A DNA stretch of 36,842 nt, taken from the NCBI RefSeq assembly GCF_937941905.1, contig NZ_CALDGS010000092.1, forward strand, positions 1-36,842, read 5' to 3'. Of the stretch, positions 16,132 to 23,748 are shown piece after piece. Every line of letters begins with the position of its first letter. Positions within the stretch are counted from its first letter, which is position 1. A model generated the notes under the pieces. The model ran no database searches. It was not told the DNA's origin and was given only the letters and a program-made list of their open reading frames with translations. The position numbers were made by a program, and so were the translations under genes. Source of the DNA: an uncultured Mycolicibacterium sp. (GTDB lineage Bacteria; Actinomycetota; Actinomycetes; Mycobacteriales; Mycobacteriaceae).

Positions 16132-16144
16132 CGGAACTGTTCCG
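16132..16144. promoter_or_regulatory. 13-bp dyad between the FadE beta and NTF2-fold genes
   Basis: CGGAAC-T-GTTCCG is a perfect dyad with 6-bp arms, starting 3 nt after the FadE beta stop. It lies in the largest gap (67 nt) of the operon, apart from 38 nt before the crotonase gene. It could mark an internal operator or promoter region. No U-tract follows, so a terminator is unlikely. Confidence 0.3.
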
Positions 16145-16196
16145 CTGATCGGACCGGACGGTGTCGGCCGGGCCCGCCGCCGGGTTGACTCGCCGC

Positions 16197-16676
16197 ATGA
16201 GCAACGCGATCACGCTGTCGGAGATCCAGGAGTTCATCGGCCGGTTCTGGTACCACTACGACCAGGGCCTGTTCGACGTGCTGGAGACCTTCCTCGCCGA
16301 CGAGGTGGAGTACCTCAGCCGCTCGGACTCGGGCAACTGCCCGTTCGAGGAACTGCTGGCGGCCGAGCTGCACGGCAAGGCCGAGACGCTGGCCTGGCTG
16401 CGCCAGCACCGTGACGAGAACCCCTACCCGCTGCGCCACCACGCCACCAACCTGTTCCGCACCGGCGTCGACGGTGAGGTCACCACGGTCCGGTTCTACC
16501 TGTACGTCAACCAGGTCACCAACAACGTGCCGTTCGACGTCTCCTCCGGCGTGGTCGACGCCGGGATCCGGCGGGAGGGCGACGGGCTGGTGCTGACCAG
16601 CCTGAAGGTGGTGCTCGACGCCGAGGACTCGATCCCGTTCGCCGAGCACCGCGCCAAGACCTCCGCCGGGGCCTGA
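16197..16676 (+). CDS. NTF2-fold (SnoaL-like) protein
   Basis: I chose ATG 16197 (159 residues); the upstream ATG-like start at 16161 adds an Arg/Gly-rich stretch without family character. The N-terminal helix EIQEFIGRFWYHYDQGLFDVL, followed by FLADEVEYLSRS and a HGKAETLAWLRQH helix, matches the cone-shaped NTF2/SnoaL fold. The fold is shared by ketosteroid isomerase, but the isomerase Tyr16 and Asp40 align with Phe17 and Ser41, so that activity is not supported. It may be a dehydratase-like enzyme or binding partner in the operon. No Shine-Dalgarno is evident; TTGACT at 16185-16190 ends 6 nt before the ATG and could be a poor leaderless -10. Confidence 0.85.
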   Translation: MSNAITLSEIQEFIGRFWYHYDQGLFDVLETFLADEVEYLSRSDSGNCPFEELLAAELHGKAETLAWLRQHRDENPYPLRHHATNLFRTGVDGEVTTVRFYLYVNQVTNNVPFDVSSGVVDAGIRREGDGLVLTSLKVVLDAEDSIPFAEHRAKTSAGA

Positions 16677-16687
16677 GCGAGGTTACG

Positions 16688-17569
16688 GTGAGCGAAACCG
16701 TTTCCGCCCGTGAGGTCTTCGGCGGCGGCGTGGCCGTCGTCACCGGGGCCGGCGCCGGTATCGGCGCCGGCCTGGCCCGGCACGCCCACCGGCTCGGGAT
16801 GTCGGTGGTGCTCGCCGATGTCAACGCCGACGCGATCGCCGCGCTGCGCGACGAGCTGACCGCCGACGGCGGCACCGCCGTGGACGTGGTGTGCGACGTG
16901 CGCGACCCGGACGCCGTGGCCGAACTCGCCGAACGCACCTACCGCGACGTCGGCCCGGTGCGGCTGCTGGTCAACAACGCCGGCGTGGAGCAGTTCGGCT
17001 ATCTGTGGGACACCCCGGTCGCCAACTGGAACCGGGTGATGGACATCAACGTCAGCGGCGTGTTCCACGGCGTGCGGGCGTTCCTGCCGCGCATGCTCGA
17101 CAACCCGGCACCGGCCTGGGTGTGGAACCTGTCCTCGATCGGCGGGGTGGCCGCGGTGCCGCTGCAGACGCCCTACATCGTCAGCAAGCACGCGGTGCTG
17201 GCGCTGACCGAGTGCCTGCGGTTGGAGGTGCAGCTGGCCGGCCACGACGACCACGTCCACGTGCAGGCCGTGCTGCCCGGCGCGGTGCGGTCCAACATCT
17301 TCGAGGCGGCCGGCGGGGTGGACGGGGACGGCGCCGACGTCGAGGCCGCCGAGTCCCAGCGGCGGGCCATGCTGGACATCAAGGCCAACGCCATGGATCC
17401 GCTGGAGGCCGCCGAGGTGGTGTTCGAGCAGGCCGCCCGCGGCGAGTTCTACCTGCTGACCCAGCCCGACTACGTGGGGTCGGCGATGGCCGAACGCGCC
17501 CAGGTGCTCACCACCCGGGTCCCGCCGCAGCTGCGCACCAAGCCGCGGTTCGACCCGGCCAGGCACTGA
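16688..17569 (+). CDS. SDR-family NAD(P)-dependent oxidoreductase
   Basis: This 293-residue SDR starts at GTG 16688, 11 nt after the NTF2-fold gene. It has TGAGAGIG (19-26), NNAG (96-99), Ser149-Ser150 in NLSSIGG, and Tyr163-x-x-x-Lys167. An Asp after the second strand (VLADVNAD) suggests NAD(H). The C-terminal region is about 40 residues longer than a minimal SDR. It would interconvert a hydroxyl and a keto group on a pathway intermediate; the substrate is unknown. It is coupled to the following hydrolase by a TGATG overlap. Confidence 0.92.
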   Translation: MSETVSAREVFGGGVAVVTGAGAGIGAGLARHAHRLGMSVVLADVNADAIAALRDELTADGGTAVDVVCDVRDPDAVAELAERTYRDVGPVRLLVNNAGVEQFGYLWDTPVANWNRVMDINVSGVFHGVRAFLPRMLDNPAPAWVWNLSSIGGVAAVPLQTPYIVSKHAVLALTECLRLEVQLAGHDDHVHVQAVLPGAVRSNIFEAAGGVDGDGADVEAAESQRRAMLDIKANAMDPLEAAEVVFEQAARGEFYLLTQPDYVGSAMAERAQVLTTRVPPQLRTKPRFDPARH

Positions 17570-18525
17570 TGACCGCCGGACACCGGCCGACGCTGGATCC
17601 GGACGCCGCGGCCCGGGTCGCGGCGTTCGGGCCGCCGGTGCCGATGCGGCGGCGCGGGCTGGCCGCGGTGCGGAAGTCGGTCGAGTCCGCTCCCCCGCCG
17701 CCCGACATGGCGCCGATGGCCGAGATCGTCGACGACACCGTGCCCGGACCGGGCGGTGCGGTCGGGGTGCGCATCTACCGTCCGCACGACGCGGCGTCCC
17801 CCGCACCGGTGATCGTGCACATGCACGGCGGCGGGCTGGTGATGGGCTCGGTGCGCTCGTTCGAACCGATGGGCCGGGCGCTGGCCGCCGCGAGCCGGGC
17901 GGTGGTGGTGGCGGTGGACTACCGGCTGGCCCCGGAGTTCCCGCCGCCCGCGCAGTTCGAGGACTGCCTGGCGGTGACGGAATGGGTTGCCGCGAACGCC
18001 GATTCGCGCGGCTGGGATGCCGGCCGGCTGGTGCTGGCCGGCGACTCGGCCGGCGGCGCACTGGCCGCGGCCGTGGCGCTGGAGCTGCGCGACCGCGGCG
18101 GGCCGCCGGTGTTCGCCCAGGTGCTGATGTATCCGGGGCTGGACCGGGACATGGCCGCACCGTCGATCCTCGCGCTGCACGACGCGCCGATGCTGCTGCA
18201 CGACGACATCCTGTTCATGCACGAGCTCGCCGACACCGGTGCCGGCGAGCCGCACGACCAGCGCCGGGTGCCGGCCTACGCGACCGACCTGACCGGGCTG
18301 CCGCAGACCATCGTGGTGACCGCCGAGCTCGATCCGATCTCCAGCTGGGGCGAGCGGTTCGCGCAGCGGTTGCGCGACGCCGGGGTGCAGACCACCCTGA
18401 CCCGCTACCCGGGCATCTACCACGGTTTTCTGATGCGCTCGGAGGCCACCGCCCGGGGCCGGCTGGCGATGGCCGAGATCGGCGCCCTGCTGCAGGCGAA
18501 GTTCGCCAACCCGCTTCCGTTCTGA
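17569..18525 (+). CDS. Alpha/beta hydrolase, HSL type
   Basis: The start is ATG 17569, overlapping the SDR stop by 1 nt, giving 318 residues. It has HGGG at 86-89, nucleophile Ser160 in GDSAGG, Asp255 in ELDPI and His285 in YHGF. It is the second HSL-type esterase in the window (the other is at 2816-3766). The two share the motif layout but differ in their N-terminal cap regions; this one starts with an Arg- and Pro-rich segment (VPMRRRG, APPPPD). It ends the nine-gene operon. Hydrolysis of an ester or lactone intermediate is the likely role; no signal peptide is seen. Confidence 0.93.
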   Translation: MTAGHRPTLDPDAAARVAAFGPPVPMRRRGLAAVRKSVESAPPPPDMAPMAEIVDDTVPGPGGAVGVRIYRPHDAASPAPVIVHMHGGGLVMGSVRSFEPMGRALAAASRAVVVAVDYRLAPEFPPPAQFEDCLAVTEWVAANADSRGWDAGRLVLAGDSAGGALAAAVALELRDRGGPPVFAQVLMYPGLDRDMAAPSILALHDAPMLLHDDILFMHELADTGAGEPHDQRRVPAYATDLTGLPQTIVVTAELDPISSWGERFAQRLRDAGVQTTLTRYPGIYHGFLMRSEATARGRLAMAEIGALLQAKFANPLPF

Positions 18526-18564
18526 GAATCCGCGGAACCCGTCTCCCGGTGGCCGGACACCGCG

Positions 18565-18594
18565 GTGACGGATCGGAACACCGGCAAACACAAT
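18565..18594 (+). promoter_or_regulatory. Possible promoter of the 358-residue gene
   Basis: GTGACG (18565-18570) and CACAAT (18589-18594) are spaced by 18 bp, 36 nt before ATG 18631. A 10-bp palindrome, CACCGCGGTG (18558-18567), overlaps the -35. The 105-nt gap after a tightly packed operon, together with AAGGAG before the start, supports separate transcription. The hexamers match consensus only partly. Confidence 0.35.
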
Positions 18595-18630
18595 CGGACC
18601 GAACCAAACCGGAGTCGAAGGAGTACCGAA

Positions 18631-19707
18631 ATGCTCACCGAAGAGCGGCGGATGCAGCTGAACGACATCCTCCGCCCCGTCGCGCCACCCCGCGAGATCG
18701 AAAACGTCTACACCGACGACCAACGGGAACGGCTCTACGACGTCGTGCGCAAGTACGGCCCGTGGCGGCTGATCATCGCCCAGCACTTCGCCTCCCCCGA
18801 GGAGCTCATCGCCACGATGAGCGGCCAGTTCCCGGAGGGCTTCGAGCCCAGCCTGGACCTGTTCCTGACCCCGACGTTCCGCGGGCATCTGGCGAACCAC
18901 GGCACGGTGCTCTTCCCCGAGATCCACGACTGCTTCTACAACGAGCGGTTCCTCGCCGAGGCCAAGTCCTACTGGGGTGCCCAGTACGCCAAGCCGCAGA
19001 TGATGCTGTTCAACATCAACGGCCCGTGCGCCAACCGCGACCCCGGCCACCTGGACTCGCCGAGCTTCCGCGGCATCCGCTACGAGAACGCGCCGACCTG
19101 GCTGGTCAGCGTGATGGGCAAGTCGGGGCTGTTCACCGACTACCTGATCAAGATGGCCCAGGTCATCACCTGGTTCTCGCTCGACGAGAGCAGCGGCTTC
19201 ACCTACTGGCCGGACGGCCCGCTGAAGGCCCCCAAGCGGGTGCTGCCGCCGGTGTACAACCGCGGCGTGGTGGTGCAGAACGAGATGATGGTGCACCGCG
19301 GTGAGGCCAACGGCCCGGTGGACCAGCAGATGCCCAACGGGCTGTCGTTCGACACCGTGTTCGCCGGCGACCCCGAGTCGCGCGACCACTGGGTGCTGCG
19401 CAACGGCGACGAGGTGATCGCCCGGCACCACACCGACGAGCTGCGGTTCCTGGTGCACTGGTCGGCCGAGGTGTACTCGGATTACGACGAGCTGAAGAAG
19501 AACATGGACCACTCCGACGATCTGACGGTCGACAAGGCGATCGACATGATGGTCGACGACCTGGCCAAGCGCGGCGTCAAGCTCGACATCCCGAGCAACC
19601 CGCTGCACGACCCGGCGTTCATCGGCGCGCTGCACGCCGCCTACGACCTCGGTGCGCCGGCGATCTACCCCGAAGAGGCCCCGCTGAGCCCCTTCGTCTT
19701 CAGCTGA
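18631..19707 (+). CDS. Protein of unknown function with an HxD...H pattern (possible Fe(II)/2-oxoglutarate-type oxygenase)
   Basis: I do not recognise this 358-residue protein with certainty. The start is well set by AAGGAG 7 nt before ATG 18631. It is soluble, with no signal peptide. The central part has GHLDSPSFRG (His140-x-Asp142), then a Trp-Phe strand ITWFSLDESSGFTYWPDG, then NEMMVHRGEANGP with His222. In cupin-fold Fe(II)/2-oxoglutarate oxygenases such as the PhyH family, an HxD and a distal His bind iron, and the distal His lies in a similar H-x-x-x-x-N setting. The conserved Arg that binds 2-oxoglutarate, expected about 10 residues after the distal His, is not found. It lies between a CoA-pathway operon and steroid-ring genes, and a perfect hairpin follows it. 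Confidence 0.85.
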   Translation: MLTEERRMQLNDILRPVAPPREIENVYTDDQRERLYDVVRKYGPWRLIIAQHFASPEELIATMSGQFPEGFEPSLDLFLTPTFRGHLANHGTVLFPEIHDCFYNERFLAEAKSYWGAQYAKPQMMLFNINGPCANRDPGHLDSPSFRGIRYENAPTWLVSVMGKSGLFTDYLIKMAQVITWFSLDESSGFTYWPDGPLKAPKRVLPPVYNRGVVVQNEMMVHRGEANGPVDQQMPNGLSFDTVFAGDPESRDHWVLRNGDEVIARHHTDELRFLVHWSAEVYSDYDELKKNMDHSDDLTVDKAIDMMVDDLAKRGVKLDIPSNPLHDPAFIGALHAAYDLGAPAIYPEEAPLSPFVFS

Positions 19708-19722
19708 TCCCTCCTCCGAAAC

Positions 19723-19760
19723 CAGCGGACCCGGTATCCGATCGGATACCGGGTCCGCTG
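19723..19760. terminator. Hairpin between convergent genes (bidirectional terminator candidate)
   Basis: A perfect 18-bp inverted repeat (arms 19723-19740 and 19743-19760, centre AT) lies 15 nt past the stop of the 358-residue gene and 24 nt from the stop of the convergent flavoprotein gene. There is no U-tract, as is common for actinobacterial terminators. It can serve both strands. Confidence 0.75.
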
Positions 19761-19784
19761 CTTCGGTGCCGTGTCCGGGGCCGG

Positions 19785-21371
19785 TCAGCGGCCGGCCGCG
19801 TGCGCCCCGGCGCGGCGGCCGCTGAACACGCAGTCGGCGATGGACAGGCCGCTGATGTAGCCGTTCGAGCACACCCCGACCGCGGTGCGGCCGGCCGCGT
19901 ACAGCCCGGGCACCACCCCGCCCTCGGCGCGGAGCACCTCGCCGGTGTCCTCGTCGACCACCAGCCCGCCCAGGGTCAGCCCCGGGATCGGGTAGAACAT
20001 CGAGGAATCCGCCGAGATGTCGATCGAGTAGAACGGGCCGCGTTCCAGCCGCGGGCACAGCTCGGGATCCTTGTGGGCCGGGTCGCCCGCGCCGGCGGCG
20101 AGCGCGCGGTTGTACTCGTCGACGGTCTTGCGCAGGCCCGCCGGATCGATGCCGTTCTTGGCCGCCAGGGCCTCGATGGTGTCGGCCTTGCGGTGCCCCG
20201 GACCGAGCAGGTACCAGATCTGCAGCCGCTGGAACATCTTGGTCTGCTCGCGGATCTGGGTGCGGATCCTGCGCCAGGTGGCGGCGTCGTAGATGGCCCA
20301 GCCGCGACCGCCGAACTCGCGCATGAGCACATCGCCGTGGGTGGCGCCGTAGAGGTCCTCGTTGGCGATCCGGCGCCCGTCGGCACCGACGGTCAGCCCC
20401 TCCAGGAAGGCGCTGGGCGGCGACAGGAACCGCCAGGCGGTGACCTTGCCCATCTTGTCGGCGGTCCCGCCGGCCTGCAGCCCCAGCCGGATGCCGGTGC
20501 CGTCGTCACCGACGGTGCCCAAGGGCGAGATCTTCTCGAACTGCGGGGCGTAGCGGCGCACCCACTCGCGGTTGTTGATGAACCCGCCGGCCGCCAGGAT
20601 CACCGCGCGGGCCCGCGCCTCGGCCGGCTGCGCCGCCTCGGCCAGCAGCCGCTCGCCGTAGCTCACCGCCCCGGCCACCGCGCTGGGCATCCAGGTGCCG
20701 AGTTTGCCGGTGGCCTTGGTGATCAGCTTGTGCCGGCGGGCGTTGGGGTGGCGCGGGTCGACCACCGTGTAGCGCACCCCGGTGACGGTGCCGTCCTCGT
20801 CCTGGATCAGGTCGTGCACCCGGGCCAGCGGCACGAACCGCACCCCCTTGGCCAGGGCGGAGTCCCGCAGCCGTTCGAACAACTCCCGACCGGACCGCAT
20901 GCCCGGGGCGACCACCCGGTGCCCGCGCGGCGCGGGTTCGGCGTGCTCCTTGAACGGGTAGGCCTTCTCGTTGCCGGAGTAGTACAGGTAGTGCCGGTCG
21001 GTGGGGTACGAGGTCTTGTACGCCGGCGCCGCACCGCCGCGGAACGGCACGCCCTGGCGCTTGAGCCACTCGATGAGCGCCGGGCTCTGCTCGCAGAACC
21101 GGGCCAGGGTCTCCGGCCGGACCGCGTCGCGCACCTCCTGGGCCAGGTAGGCGCGCATGTTCTCGACGGTGTCGCGGTAGCCGCCGGCGCGCTGTTCGTC
21201 GGTGCCGCCGCCGGCGTAGACGATGCCGCCCGAGTAGGCGGTGGCGCCACCGCCCCAGCCGCGGTCCAGCACCAGCACCCGGGCCCCGCGGTCGGCGGCC
21301 TCGATCGCCGCCGAGGCGCCCGCGGCACCGAAACCCACGACGATGACGTCGTATTCGTCGACTGTCGGCAT
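19785..21371 (-). CDS. FAD-dependent 3-ketosteroid dehydrogenase family protein, delta-4-dehydrogenase-like
   Basis: This 528-residue flavoprotein has the FAD Rossmann motif GFGAAGASAA at about 13-22, then TAYSGGIVYAGGG, and the AAGGFINN motif typical of KstD and fumarate reductase flavoproteins. The C-terminus carries GYISGLSIADC, with Tyr505 and Ser507. In the Rhodococcus delta-4-(5alpha)-dehydrogenase the catalytic Tyr466 and Ser468 lie in a matching Y-x-S arrangement, while KstD enzymes have YPGAG instead. The likely reaction is introduction of the 4,5 double bond in a saturated 3-ketosteroid. It starts 13 nt after the SDR in the kshA operon, with GGGGAG upstream. The subfamily assignment is from memory of the active site and is moderately sure. 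Confidence 0.88.
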   Translation of the reverse strand: MPTVDEYDVIVVGFGAAGASAAIEAADRGARVLVLDRGWGGGATAYSGGIVYAGGGTDEQRAGGYRDTVENMRAYLAQEVRDAVRPETLARFCEQSPALIEWLKRQGVPFRGGAAPAYKTSYPTDRHYLYYSGNEKAYPFKEHAEPAPRGHRVVAPGMRSGRELFERLRDSALAKGVRFVPLARVHDLIQDEDGTVTGVRYTVVDPRHPNARRHKLITKATGKLGTWMPSAVAGAVSYGERLLAEAAQPAEARARAVILAAGGFINNREWVRRYAPQFEKISPLGTVGDDGTGIRLGLQAGGTADKMGKVTAWRFLSPPSAFLEGLTVGADGRRIANEDLYGATHGDVLMREFGGRGWAIYDAATWRRIRTQIREQTKMFQRLQIWYLLGPGHRKADTIEALAAKNGIDPAGLRKTVDEYNRALAAGAGDPAHKDPELCPRLERGPFYSIDISADSSMFYPIPGLTLGGLVVDEDTGEVLRAEGGVVPGLYAAGRTAVGVCSNGYISGLSIADCVFSGRRAGAHAAGR

Positions 21372-21384
21372 CTGTGACTCCCCG

Positions 21385-22176
21385 TCAGAGAACGGACTTG
21401 ATCTGTTTGGCGACGATCCGCGCGGTGCGCCGCGGCGCGATCCGCGACATCGCGTACAGCACCCGGGCGTCGGTGCCGATGATCACCCGGTAACGGTCCC
21501 TGGCGATGCCGGCGACGATCCGCCGGCCCGCGGTCTGCGGCTTGGTGATCGGCGCCTTGCGGCCCTTCGCGTCGAGCATCTCCACACCCGAGTTCTGCGC
21601 CAGGTTCGTCGAGACCTGGCCCGGGAACACGGTCATCACACGGACATTGGTGTCGGCGAGCTCGGCCTCGAGGCCCTCGCTGAACTGTTTGACCGCGCCC
21701 TTGCTCGCGCTGTAGAGCAGCTGGCTGGCGAACGGCACCAGCGCCGAGAGACTGGACATGTTGGTGATGTTGGCCTCCGGCCGCGTCAGCAGCAGCGGCA
21801 GGAAGGCCCGGCACATGCGCACGGTGCCCAGGTAGTTCACCGCGGTCACCCGCTCCGCGTCGGCGTCGTCGAGGTCGCCGAACAGCGCGAACCGCTGGGC
21901 GATCCCGGCGATGTTGACCAGCCCGTCGACCCGGCCGTGCGCGGCGAGCACCGCGTCCGGCAGGGCCGCGACCGCGGCGGCGTCGGTGATGTCGAGTTCG
22001 TGGGTGCTCACCCGGCCCCCGGCGGCCCGCACCCGGTCGGCCGTCACGGCCAGCCCGGACCGGTCGCGGTCCACGGCGGCGACGTGCGCCCCGCGCCGCG
22101 CCAGTTCCGCCGCGACCTCGCGGCCCATCCCGTTGCCGGCGCCGGTGACGACGAAGACCCGATCGGCGATACGCAT
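21385..22176 (-). CDS. SDR-family oxidoreductase with NIAG variant
   Basis: This 263-residue protein starts at ATG 22176 with GAGGAGG just upstream. TGAGNGMG is at 11-18; Tyr155-x-x-x-Lys159 and a Ser in NMSSLSA form the active site. The usual NNAG motif reads NIAG (88-91), losing the first structural Asn that stabilises the central sheet. Asp36 after the second strand (AAVDRDR) favours NAD. A long basic C-terminal tail (ARVLYAMSRIAPRRTARIVAKQIK) may contact membranes, as in some lipid-acting SDRs. Its position between kshA and the delta-4-dehydrogenase suggests a hydroxysteroid dehydrogenase role (inference). Confidence 0.9.
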   Translation of the reverse strand: MRIADRVFVVTGAGNGMGREVAAELARRGAHVAAVDRDRSGLAVTADRVRAAGGRVSTHELDITDAAAVAALPDAVLAAHGRVDGLVNIAGIAQRFALFGDLDDADAERVTAVNYLGTVRMCRAFLPLLLTRPEANITNMSSLSALVPFASQLLYSASKGAVKQFSEGLEAELADTNVRVMTVFPGQVSTNLAQNSGVEMLDAKGRKAPITKPQTAGRRIVAGIARDRYRVIIGTDARVLYAMSRIAPRRTARIVAKQIKSVL

Positions 22177-22186
22177 GCGGCCCTCC

Positions 22187-22468
22187 TCAGCCGGATGCTC
22201 CCCCACCGACCGCCTCGCGGTCGGCGAGCACCGGCAGCCTGCCCTGCCGGACCGCGTCCTCGATGGCGGTGCGCAGCCCGGGGCAGAGCGCGACGGCGTG
22301 CCCACCGGGGTGGGGTCGGTGCCGGCACTGCCGTCGCGCCTGCGCGTTCCACTGCACGCTGGTCTGCTCCCAGCTGGCCTTGCGCACCAGCACCGAGGCA
22401 CCGCAGGCCGTGCAGTCGACCGGCCGCATCGGCTCGTCGAGCAGCCGGTTGTCCGGGCGGACCGTCAC
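22187..22468 (-). CDS. Small four-cysteine protein coupled to kshA
   Basis: This is a 93-residue protein from GTG 22468, which overlaps the kshA stop as GTGA, ending 10 nt before the SDR start. The four cysteines Cys19, Cys22, Cys48 and Cys62 have a leading CTACG knuckle, suggesting a small zinc-binding or possibly iron-binding module. Around it are VLVRKASWEQTSVQW and a His-rich CRHRPHPGGH stretch. The spacing does not match a 2Fe-2S plant-type ferredoxin (CxxxxCxxC) or a Rieske centre, and it is much too short to be the KshB reductase. Strict coupling to the oxygenase suggests a partner role, such as electron transfer, assembly or regulation. I do not know the family. Confidence 0.8.
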   Translation of the reverse strand: MTVRPDNRLLDEPMRPVDCTACGASVLVRKASWEQTSVQWNAQARRQCRHRPHPGGHAVALCPGLRTAIEDAVRQGRLPVLADREAVGGGASG

Positions 22469-23622
22469 TTGTTCACGCCCACCAGCCGGGGCAGCCGGCC
22501 GGCGGCGATGTTGTCCTGGACCTCCTTCATCCACGCCTCGCGCGGACGGGTGGTGTCGATCTCGAACTCGAAGCGGTCCACCATGTCCGGGGTGATGTCG
22601 GCGACGTCGACGTAGAACTGCTCGTACCAGCGGCGCAACTGGTAGACCGGCCCGTCCTCCTCGCACAGCAGCGGGTTGTCGATGCGGGCCTTGCGCTTCC
22701 AGATCGCCACGTCCTGCTCGAAGCCGAGCTTGACGAAGTCGCCGAGCGCGATCGCCATCTCCATCGCGGCGTCCCGGGGCAGGTGCTCGTTGATCTCCAC
22801 CGAGATGCCGTACTGCAGCACGAAGGAGTTGGCGTCGATCGGATAGTGGCAGTTGATCAGGACGGTGCGCTGGTCGCCGTGCTCGTAGTGGTAGACCAGG
22901 TCGTCGATCATGAAGGACGGGCCGTAGTAGGACGCCACCGAGGTGGTCCCGAGGATCTTGGCGCCCTCGCCGCCGCCGAGGTCCGGCCGCGCCTCGCTCT
23001 TGTAGTACTGGGTGGCGATGTGGCCCTCGAAGACGTTCTTGAACTCGGTGGGCAGCCCGCCGTGGATGTAGAAGAAGTGCGCCATGTCCACGACGTTGTC
23101 GATGATCTCGCGGCAGTTGGTGTGCACCACCGTGGAATACCAGTGCCAGTCGGTCCAGCGGTCGGTGCCCACCCCCTCGATGCGCGGGATCGTCACCTCC
23201 GGCGGCGGCGGGTTCTTCTCCGGGTCGTTCCAGACGAACAGCATCCCGTCCTGCTCCATGGTGGGCCAGGTCGCGGTGCGGGCGAGCTTGGGCACCCGGC
23301 GGCTGTACGGGATCTGCTTGCAGCGGCCGTCACCGCCCCACCGCCAGTCGTGGAACGGGCAGGCGATCTCGTTGCCCTTCACCTCGCCGTCGGAGAGGTC
23401 CCCACCCATGTGGCGGCAGTAGGCGTCCAGCACGTTGATCCGGCCGTCCTCGCCGCGGAACACCACCAGCTTGCCGCCGAAGGCATTGACGGCGTGCGGT
23501 TTTCCGTCACCGAGATCGCGGGTCAGGCCGAGGCAGTGCCAGCCGCGGGCGTACCGGGTCGGCACGGCCTGCGCCTCGATCTGACGAACCTCGTCGACGT
23601 CGCCGGGCTGCAACGTTGTCAT
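22465..23622 (-). CDS. kshA: 3-ketosteroid 9alpha-hydroxylase, oxygenase component KshA
   Basis: This Rieske non-heme iron oxygenase closely follows KshA. I chose ATG 23622 (385 residues) because GAGG at 23632-23635 sits 9 nt before it; ATG 23631 would leave no spacing. The Rieske ligands are Cys69-x-His71 (YCRHMGG) and Cys88-x2-His91 (CPFHDWRWGG). The mononuclear iron site has His182 and His187 in DMAHFFYIHGG with Asp304 in FEQDVAIW. The stretches ARGWHCLG, INCHYP and YQLRRWYEQFYVDVADI are characteristic. With the KshB reductase (not seen here) it hydroxylates carbon 9 of 3-ketosteroids; together with delta-1 dehydrogenation this breaks ring B. It leads a four-gene operon and faces kstD across a shared 138-nt control region. 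Confidence 0.95.
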   Translation of the reverse strand: MTTLQPGDVDEVRQIEAQAVPTRYARGWHCLGLTRDLGDGKPHAVNAFGGKLVVFRGEDGRINVLDAYCRHMGGDLSDGEVKGNEIACPFHDWRWGGDGRCKQIPYSRRVPKLARTATWPTMEQDGMLFVWNDPEKNPPPPEVTIPRIEGVGTDRWTDWHWYSTVVHTNCREIIDNVVDMAHFFYIHGGLPTEFKNVFEGHIATQYYKSEARPDLGGGEGAKILGTTSVASYYGPSFMIDDLVYHYEHGDQRTVLINCHYPIDANSFVLQYGISVEINEHLPRDAAMEMAIALGDFVKLGFEQDVAIWKRKARIDNPLLCEEDGPVYQLRRWYEQFYVDVADITPDMVDRFEFEIDTTRPREAWMKEVQDNIAAGRLPRLVGVNK

Positions 23623-23720
23623 GTCGGCCATCCTCGGGGTCTGTGGAGAGACGTCAGGAACCCTGTCGTTCTAACACCGCGACGGCCGCTCACCCGGGCG
23701 GTGTTCCACTGATCGGGCAC

Positions 23721-23748
23721 GGCACCGGCGGCCGGGGCCGCCGGTGCC
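23721..23748. promoter_or_regulatory. 28-bp perfect inverted repeat between kshA and kstD (candidate operator)
   Basis: The arms GGCACCGGCGGCC (23721-23733) and GGCCGCCGGTGCC (23736-23748) are perfect 13-bp complements with a 2-nt centre. The right arm touches the proposed -10 (23749-23754) of the kstD-type gene and the repeat covers its -35 region. It lies about 100 nt upstream of kshA. The location between divergent promoters argues for an operator rather than a terminator. Confidence 0.6.

Noticed and set aside
16197..16676. Ketosteroid isomerase
   Set aside because: The fold fits, but Tyr16 and Asp40 of the isomerase align by eye with Phe17 and Ser41.
23658..23671. GAAC-N6-GTTC as a KstR site upstream of kshA
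   Set aside because: KstR needs AAC-N2-GTT; the spacing here is wrong and the arms are only 4 bp.
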